Positions 59,134 to 64,000 of a stretch of 64,000 bases of DNA are shown here, one piece after another. A program made the translations under genes and the position numbers. The stretch lies in assembly GCF_023534745.1 (NCBI RefSeq), contig NZ_JAMHJQ010000010.1, positions 248,001-312,000 of the forward strand, read 5' to 3'. The notes below the pieces were generated by a model. That model searched no databases. It was not told the DNA's origin and was given only the letters and a program-made list of their open reading frames with translations. Position 1 is the stretch's first letter. The number at the start of each line of letters is the position of its first letter. This DNA comes from Streptomyces sp. 35G-GA-8. GTDB taxonomy: Bacteria > Actinomycetota > Actinomycetes > Streptomycetales > Streptomycetaceae.

Positions 59134-60348
59134 ATGAGTTCCACATCATCGAGCTTGGGCGATCGTCTCGCGGAACTGAGACTTCGGCGGAACATGACTC
59201 AAGAACAACTGGCCGAGCGCTCCAACCTGTCCATCGATGTGGTGCGAAAGTTGGAACAGGGAAGACGGAAAACGGCCCGACTGTCCAGTATCAACGCGCT
59301 TGCCCACGCGCTGGACACGGAGCCGAGCTATCTTGTCGGTCAGCCCACGACGTTTGAGCTACGGACCGGGGAAGACAGCCGAATGCCGTCTGTTCTGGCT
59401 CTCCGACAAGCTGTTTCACCAGTCGCTGACCTCCTGGGCGGTGACACCGATGCAGAGGACCCGCCAAGCATCGCGGACCTGCGCTCCGCTCTGGCATCGA
59501 CAGAGGTCATCCGCCGGGACGGCCGTATGTCCGAGATCGGCTCCTTGCTGCCCCAGCTGATCCGGGACGCGCGTACCGCCGCTCACGCATACACAGGGGC
59601 CGACCGCGCTGCGGCCAACTCCGTTCTTGCCGTGGCATATCAAGTCGCAGCGACGACGCTGACCGCTCTCGGTAAGGAGGACGCCGCGTTCACGGCGATG
59701 GAGCGCTCATTCGCCGCGATTCAGCAGTGCGACGACCCGAACTTGGAGACGCTGACCGCATCGACTCTGTCGTGGGTGTTCACCAAACAAGGCCGGTTGG
59801 CCGACGCGGAGCGAGTGGCGCTCGCCCGTGCCGAGCAGATCGAGCCGTCGTTCCGATCCGCTCCTGAAGATCTGGCGCTCTGGGGCATTCTGCTGCTGCG
59901 CGCGGCAACAGCCGCTGTGAGGCAGGAAAAGCACGACGCCGTGACCTCCTTCTTGCGGATGGCGAAGGGAGCCGCCGCGAGCATGGGCGAAGACCGTCTC
60001 GTCTACGCCACCCCGTTCGGGCCGACGAACACGGCTGTCGCCAACGTCAATTTCCTGGTGGAGATGGACAGGAGCGAGGAGGCGATCCTCTCGTCACGAA
60101 TCCCGAACCTCGGCTCACTGCCCCCGACATGGCGGGCGCGCTTCTCTGTCGACCGGGCGCTCGCCTACGACGACCTGGGCAGGGACAAAGCGGCGACGAA
60201 CGCGCTCTTGAAGGCGGAGAAGGACGCGCCCGAGTGGATTCGTTACCACTCCACTTCGCGGCGGCTGGTGGAGGACCTCCGGGAACGTGCGCCTCGCCGG
60301 GACGCGGCCTTGCTGGGCCTCGCCGACCGACTCGGACTGATCGGGTAG
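59134..60348 (+). CDS. XRE-family regulator with TPR-like helical domain
   Basis: This 404-residue protein has a Cro/C1-type helix-turn-helix (residues about 9-62, MTQEQLAERSNLSIDVVRKL then EQGRR) and a C-terminal array of helical pairs (about 140-400, such as ASTLSWVFTKQGRLADAERV) resembling TPRs. Such regulators in actinomycetes often respond to peptides or partner proteins. It is followed after 150 bp by three short overlapping genes and is their likely regulator. Confidence 0.85.
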   Translation: MSSTSSSLGDRLAELRLRRNMTQEQLAERSNLSIDVVRKLEQGRRKTARLSSINALAHALDTEPSYLVGQPTTFELRTGEDSRMPSVLALRQAVSPVADLLGGDTDAEDPPSIADLRSALASTEVIRRDGRMSEIGSLLPQLIRDARTAAHAYTGADRAAANSVLAVAYQVAATTLTALGKEDAAFTAMERSFAAIQQCDDPNLETLTASTLSWVFTKQGRLADAERVALARAEQIEPSFRSAPEDLALWGILLLRAATAAVRQEKHDAVTSFLRMAKGAAASMGEDRLVYATPFGPTNTAVANVNFLVEMDRSEEAILSSRIPNLGSLPPTWRARFSVDRALAYDDLGRDKAATNALLKAEKDAPEWIRYHSTSRRLVEDLRERAPRRDAALLGLADRLGLIG

Positions 60349-60498
60349 GGCGCGGTGTCCTACCTGATCCGAAAACTGGGGCGGCTCGTCACTGGGCCGC
60401 GGTCGCGTGGGTTCGTAGCGTGATCGGCATGAGGCGGCGCCGTCCAATCCCCACCAGGAACGGCCGGCGCCGCGCCGCATGCAGCCCAGGAGCCGACC

Positions 60499-60981
60499 AT
60501 GCCCACACCCACCGCCATTGACAGCGCCATTGCCCGATGGCTGACGTCGTCCAGCCCCCACCCCTCTGTCGCCTATGAGGCGTGGCAGGACCACCGGCCG
60601 GCGATGCTGCGCACCGGCGGCCCCTACGACGCCGTGCGGATGCCGTTGACGCTGGTCCACGCGGCGGCCGACAGCAGCGCCCCGGACGTGGTGGCGGGCG
60701 TCCTGGCCGAAGTCCTCGACGGCCCCGTGATCTGCCATCCGCGCCACTGGTACTACGCGTTAGTACCGGCTGGAACCTGCGAGACCTGGCGGTCGGCCGA
60801 GGCCGTGGTCCGCGGCGCGGGTGCCTGGCTCGGAATCCCTCGGCCTGACCGCACGGAGCCGACACCGCTCAACCCGTACTGGGCTGTCCCCGTAGAGCAG
60901 GCTGGGAAGCTGTGCGCCCCTGACACGGTCGCCGAACTGCTTCGCGTCGGACGGGCCCGCGCGGAGGGCGCCGCCCTGTGA
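60499..60981 (+). CDS. hypothetical protein with a TTA codon
   Basis: This 160-residue cytoplasmic protein includes CHPRHWYYALVPAGTCETWR and PLNPYWAVPVEQAGKLCAP. I know similar hypothetical proteins downstream of XRE regulators in Streptomyces, but no function. The leucine in YYALVP is encoded by TTA (60760-60762), so translation should depend on BldA tRNA. It is the first of three genes with overlapping stop/start codons. Confidence 0.7.
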   Translation: MPTPTAIDSAIARWLTSSSPHPSVAYEAWQDHRPAMLRTGGPYDAVRMPLTLVHAAADSSAPDVVAGVLAEVLDGPVICHPRHWYYALVPAGTCETWRSAEAVVRGAGAWLGIPRPDRTEPTPLNPYWAVPVEQAGKLCAPDTVAELLRVGRARAEGAAL

Positions 60982-61214
60982 GCGCAGTCGAGACGCCCCG
61001 TACCCGCATCCCCTCGATCTGCTGGATCGAGCAGCCGGACGACGTCCTGCGCTGCACCGCCCGAACTCCGGCGCACACGGCGCCCGCCTGTCGCATCGGC
61101 GAACACGCGGAGTGCCCCGGCCCCGGTGAAACGCGGCTCGCCTGGCAGACGGCCGCACAGCCGCCCATTGAGACCCTGCGCTGCGCCTGCGCCTGCCACC
61201 GGGGGCGGTCATGA
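60978..61214 (+). CDS. small cysteine-rich protein
   Basis: This 78-residue protein starts at a GTG overlapping the previous stop by 4 bp. Cysteines occur as ICWIE, LRCTA, ACRIG, ECPGP and a closing LRCACACHRG, suggesting metal binding. Its stop overlaps the next ATG by 4 bp. No family is recognised; the conserved overlap argues that it is translated. Confidence 0.6.
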   Translation: MSAVETPRTRIPSICWIEQPDDVLRCTARTPAHTAPACRIGEHAECPGPGETRLAWQTAAQPPIETLRCACACHRGRS

Positions 61215-61591
61215 CGCAATGCCTCGGCGGCGGCCGCGACTTCCCAATGCGGGACGAGGACGGTGCGCACTGCGAAGAGCACGGTCTCACGCTGAGGTGG
61301 AACGGCCCGCCCATCACAGAGTACGACCTCCCCTCAACGCCCGGCGCCCCCATGCCGGAACGAAGGAGCACGGTGAGCGAGCGGGCCCAACAAGTGCTGT
61401 ACGTCGTCGTCCTCGTCGTGCTCCTGGTCGTGCTCACGGTCGCCATCGGTGAACTCACCCGCAACGGCGGGCCCAGCCGTGAGGCCATCGAAATCCCCCT
61501 GTACGCGTGCCAGGCCTCTGAGCAGCAGCTGACGCCGCTGCTCGCCGACTCCCTGCGGAGTCCCATCAGGCCCTACGTGCAGGCCGGCTGA
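61211..61591 (+). CDS. small single-pass membrane protein
   Basis: This 126-residue protein has a Cys/His-containing N-terminus (CLGGGRDF, GAHCEEHGLTLRW), one strong membrane helix (VLYVVVLVVLLVVLTVAIGE, about residues 63-82) and a short outer tail with one Cys. It is last of the three overlapping genes after the XRE-TPR regulator. Function unknown. Confidence 0.6.
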   Translation: MTQCLGGGRDFPMRDEDGAHCEEHGLTLRWNGPPITEYDLPSTPGAPMPERRSTVSERAQQVLYVVVLVVLLVVLTVAIGELTRNGGPSREAIEIPLYACQASEQQLTPLLADSLRSPIRPYVQAG

Positions 61592-61666
61592 CAGAAGCCC
61601 CCGTGGCGGCGCGTTCCCTTGCGGAGGGCGGCCAGTACGCCGGGGCATCCACCTCGCTCTCGTTCG

Positions 61667-62509
61667 TTACTCACCTGTCCCGTGCTCCGAACGACCCATG
61701 GCCGGCGGCTCGTTGTAGGTGATCACCACCGGCGCGTTCGCCTCCGCCCGTGCGCGGTCCGATGCCGTCGCGATCTCCTCGTAGGTCCATTCCTTGTGCA
61801 GGCGCTCCCCGTGGGCATCGGTGATGTCGATGGCCACACCGGTCCACTCCTCGGCGGGCTCTTCGGGGACGAGTCCCAGTTCATACGTGGCGTCCTGGAG
61901 GAGGGATTCGGTGACGCGTATGCCGGTGAGTCTCTCGGCCAGAGCGAAGACCGCCGCCTTCCCGTCGACATCCGGGGCGCTCTCGTCGTGCTCTCCCTCG
62001 GAGGTCAGGGGAAAGCCGACTTCCCGCATCAGAGGGACCAGTTCATCGGGGGTGTTGCCGCCGCGCGACGAGGGGCCCTCGAACGTCGTACGGGACTCAC
62101 CGTCCTCGAACCAGTAGAAGAGGTGGATGGGCTTGCCGCCATTGGTCGAGTGCGCCACGACCCTGCCGCCCTTCGACAGCGTCTCCACGCACTGCGTCGC
62201 GATCCCCAGGCCACCGTCGAAGCCGAGGACGAGCGTCCAGTCGCCGTTCTCGTCCGGAACTCTGAAGGCGCCCGCGACGTAGGAATCGTCGAAGTAGTCG
62301 TCATCCACCTCGGCGCGGTGAGCGTCGTCCGCCTCGATCAGCCCGGCCGCTCCCTCCCCGGTGCCGCGCGGTTCCGCCTCCATCACGCGCAGCACCTCGC
62401 GCGGAGTTCGCCCGCGTATCAGTGTCAGGGTGTATCCGCTCTCCATCATGTGGCGGAAGAGCAGTGAGGTGCGGATCCAGGCGTAGTCGCGTGCGGTCAC
62501 CAAGTTCAT
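61667..62509 (-). CDS. DUF6461 family protein
   Basis: This 280-residue acidic protein has YTLTLIRGRTPREVLRVM near the start and a WTLVLGFDGG core, the DUF6461 layout. The family is frequent in Streptomyces, sometimes near toxin systems, with no proven role. A second half (residues about 180-265) carries LTGIRVTESLLQDATYELGL. The start at ATG 62509 fits the family; GTG and ATG codons upstream are possible. It is convergent with the small membrane-protein gene. Confidence 0.7.
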   Translation of the reverse strand: MNLVTARDYAWIRTSLLFRHMMESGYTLTLIRGRTPREVLRVMEAEPRGTGEGAAGLIEADDAHRAEVDDDYFDDSYVAGAFRVPDENGDWTLVLGFDGGLGIATQCVETLSKGGRVVAHSTNGGKPIHLFYWFEDGESRTTFEGPSSRGGNTPDELVPLMREVGFPLTSEGEHDESAPDVDGKAAVFALAERLTGIRVTESLLQDATYELGLVPEEPAEEWTGVAIDITDAHGERLHKEWTYEEIATASDRARAEANAPVVITYNEPPAMGRSEHGTGE

Positions 62510-62551
62510 ACGGCGCAGTGTGCCTGATGCCTCTGACAACGCCCGGGGCAA

Positions 62552-62860
62552 GGCAGTTCTTACAGCTGGAGCTGGTCCTCGGGTCGCGCCGCCGCGGCTG
62601 CACCCCCGTCACGGCAGGCGAGGCAGGGGCAGCACGTTCCGGACCTCTGCGATGGCGGCCCGTTGCCGATGCCGGCCGTTGTCCAGCTCTACACACGGGC
62701 CGCTCCGGTCGGCTGCCCCGTGTGCGCGACCGCGATGCCGCCCCTGCTCACCGTGGATAAGTGGGAATGCGACGGCGCCTCACGCAGCCGGCTGCCGCTG
62801 GAGGACCGGGCGTGCGAAGGGACAGCGCCCGCCGGGGCTGGGTCATGGACAGCCATCGAC
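62552..62860. other. region without a convincing gene
   Basis: About 310 bases between DUF6461 and the DUF2975 promoter. A short plus-strand frame at 62663-62887 reads MPMPAVVQLYTRAAPVGCPV and later VDKWECDGAS, but it has no ribosome site and ends within the promoter; I treat it as unlikely to be real. Confidence 0.4.
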
Positions 62861-62902
62861 TTGTCGAATATCGATATGCTCCGCTAGCCTCGGGCATATC
62901 GA
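62861..62902 (+). promoter_or_regulatory. promoter with overlapping palindromic operator of the DUF2975-XRE module
   Basis: TTGTCG (62861-62866) and TAGCCT (62885-62890) are 18 bases apart, a plausible promoter. A perfect 9-bp inverted repeat TCGATATGC (62871-62879) / GCATATCGA (62894-62902) brackets the -10 box. It is the likely autoregulatory site of the XRE protein encoded second in the module. Confidence 0.65.
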
Positions 62903-62923
62903 AAATCGATGGGGAGGGGTGCG

Positions 62924-63508
62924 ATGAACACGCGACTCACGAGGACTCTGGCCTCGGTGACCTTTGTGCTGGCGGTGCTCTGTGGGCTTGCCTTCGTCGG
63001 CAAGGGGGTCGTTCACATGGCCGACGACGGGGCGGTCTGCGTGCAGACGGGCTTCTGGCGCAATGCCTCACTGGCGGACAGCCTGCCGGTCGCCACAGGC
63101 GTAGACGCGTCCAGCAGTGCCGCGACCCTCTGCCAGGAGGGCCCCTCCGCGGCTCAGCGCGCCGCCGACCTCGGGGGCGAACTGCCCTGGCTGCTGTTCG
63201 GCTCCCTCGCACTGCTGCTCTTCTCCCGGCTGCTCAAGGCCGTCCTGCTCCAAGGGCCGTTCACCGACGCGGTGTCGCAACGGCTCTCCGTTCTCGGCTG
63301 GTTCGTCGCCGTGGGTACGCCGCTGGCCGGCCTCGTCGTCGGCTGGTCGCATTCCTGGCTCGTCGCGAGCATGGCGCCGATCGTAGGATCCGGGCCGACC
63401 GTCTCCGGGCCGACGGTGCTCATCCTCGCCGGCCTCGCAGCGGTGATCATGGGGAAGATCATGCGCGAGGGCGTACGCATGCGAGAGGACCTCGAAGGGA
63501 CCATCTGA
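62924..63508 (+). CDS. DUF2975 integral membrane protein
   Basis: This 194-residue protein has four membrane helices (about residues 8-30, 85-105, 122-143 and 160-178) and the DUF2975 layout, with a closing cytoplasmic IMREGVRMREDLEGTI. Such proteins are almost always encoded with a small XRE repressor, as here: its stop shares one base with the start of the next gene. GGGGAGGGG precedes the ATG at 62924. Its biochemical role is unknown; it may sequester or sense for the repressor. Confidence 0.85.
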   Translation: MNTRLTRTLASVTFVLAVLCGLAFVGKGVVHMADDGAVCVQTGFWRNASLADSLPVATGVDASSSAATLCQEGPSAAQRAADLGGELPWLLFGSLALLLFSRLLKAVLLQGPFTDAVSQRLSVLGWFVAVGTPLAGLVVGWSHSWLVASMAPIVGSGPTVSGPTVLILAGLAAVIMGKIMREGVRMREDLEGTI

Positions 63509-63741
63509 TGCCAGAGGAGGAACTCCACACGATCCGGATCCACCTCGACCGGCTACTCGCCGAGCGCGGCATGACGCTCACCGAATTGTCCGCACAGGTG
63601 GGTATCACCGTCGTGAACCTGTCCGTGCTCAAGAACGGGCGGGCCAAGGCCATCCGCTTCTCGACCCTGTCGAGGATCTGCGAGGTCCTCCGGTGTCAGC
63701 CAGGAGACCTGATCACCCACGACCCCGCCGAGCCCAACTGA
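63508..63741 (+). CDS. small XRE/YozG-like transcriptional repressor
   Basis: This 77-residue protein is a single Cro/C1-type domain: MTLTELSAQVGITVVNLSVL (residues 22-41) and then LKNGRAKAIRFSTLSRIC. It closes with LRCQPGDLITHDP, as in YozG-like regulators. The ATG overlaps the DUF2975 stop by one base (TGATG), and AGGGACC in the upstream gene can serve as ribosome site. It probably represses the module through the palindrome at 62871. Confidence 0.9.
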   Translation: MPEEELHTIRIHLDRLLAERGMTLTELSAQVGITVVNLSVLKNGRAKAIRFSTLSRICEVLRCQPGDLITHDPAEPN

Positions 63742-63750
63742 ATCGCGCAT

Positions 63751-63780
63751 GCCCGCCCGCAGCAGGGGTTGCGGGCGGGC
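63751..63780 (+). terminator. hairpin after the DUF2975-XRE module
   Basis: A perfect 11-bp stem (63751-63761 and 63770-63780) with an 8-base loop lies 9 bases after the stop codon. Beyond it, to the end of the window, I see no supported feature. Confidence 0.7.
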
Positions 63781-64000
63781 AGCGGAAGCGGGGCGGCGGG
63801 GGGCGTACGCACAACAAGCCCAACCGACGTATCTCTTGTCAGCGTGGGCGGGCATCGGTCAGCACAGGCCGGGGTGGAGTGCGGGCGGTCCGCCCAGGGT
63901 GTACCGAAGGCAGCGTGGGGTGCTGCCCGCCGGACCGCTGGAGCAGATGCCATCACAGAAGTTTGGGCCTGAGCCCCAAGCCTTGACTGCGCGCGCCGAT

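Noticed and set aside
62663-62887. Small protein-coding gene before the DUF2975 module
   Set aside because: No ribosome site, ends inside the promoter palindrome, no family resemblance.
1-64000. tRNA or rRNA genes
   Set aside because: I saw no cloverleaf with a T-loop GTTCGANTC-type signature or rRNA stretches on either strand; short GGTTCGA matches occur only inside protein genes.

Overview
The window looks like Streptomyces or a very close actinomycete. GC is very high, third codon positions are almost all G or C, GTG and TTG starts and 4-bp ATGA stop/start overlaps are common, and the gene content (SapA-like spore protein, SpoIIE-type phosphatase, DUF3558 lipoprotein, paired MmyB-like regulators, rare TTA codons) fits the genus. 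The density of gene fragments and dead transposases after about 39 kb suggests an unstable chromosome arm; that is inference.

Region 1 (1-15.4 kb) is one coherent sugar-catabolism locus. It holds a Gfo/Idh/MocA dehydrogenase (cut by the window edge), a GH38 alpha-mannosidase, a D-2-hydroxyacid dehydrogenase, two ABC permeases, a lipoprotein binding protein, a DUF2264 protein, a second GH38 alpha-mannosidase and a ROK regulator. The genes from the first permease to the second mannosidase overlap one another. No ATPase subunit is present, so a shared MsiK-type ATPase elsewhere is likely. Both mannosidases lack signal peptides, so the substrate is probably imported intact and hydrolysed in the cytoplasm.

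Region 2 (15.4-39 kb) holds small regulatory and export modules: a PadR-controlled FtsX-type ABC exporter, a divergent TetR/SRPBCC pair with two matching operators, a SpoIIE phosphatase, a two-component system divergent from an ABC-2-like membrane protein with an extracellular domain, a SapA homologue, an FG-GAP lipoprotein, a saccharopine-dehydrogenase-like enzyme, and a three-gene operon coding for a protein with 16 cysteines, a Tat-exported protein and a MauE-like redox membrane protein.

Region 3 (37-44 kb) carries two MmyB-like regulators among oxidoreductases (alcohol dehydrogenase, two SDRs, cupin). Interspersed are truncated copies of a carboxymuconolactone decarboxylase, an aldo/keto reductase and a quinone oxidoreductase.

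Region 4 (45-58 kb) is a mosaic of mobile debris. It has an IS5-family element whose terminal repeats also enclose an Imm7 immunity gene, a MITE-like element that supplies the stop codon of a MetE-like gene, remnants of IS5, IS110, Tn3 and IS30 transposases, an SDR fragment and an internally deleted amidohydrolase. Apparently intact housekeeping-type genes (GNAT, VOC, SMP-30-like propeller, FAD monooxygenase, alpha/beta hydrolase, MerR) lie between them.

Region 5 (58-64 kb) has a TetR/DUF1330 pair, an XRE regulator with a helical repeat domain followed by three short overlapping genes (one with a TTA codon), a DUF6461 protein, and a DUF2975/XRE module with a palindromic operator over its promoter.
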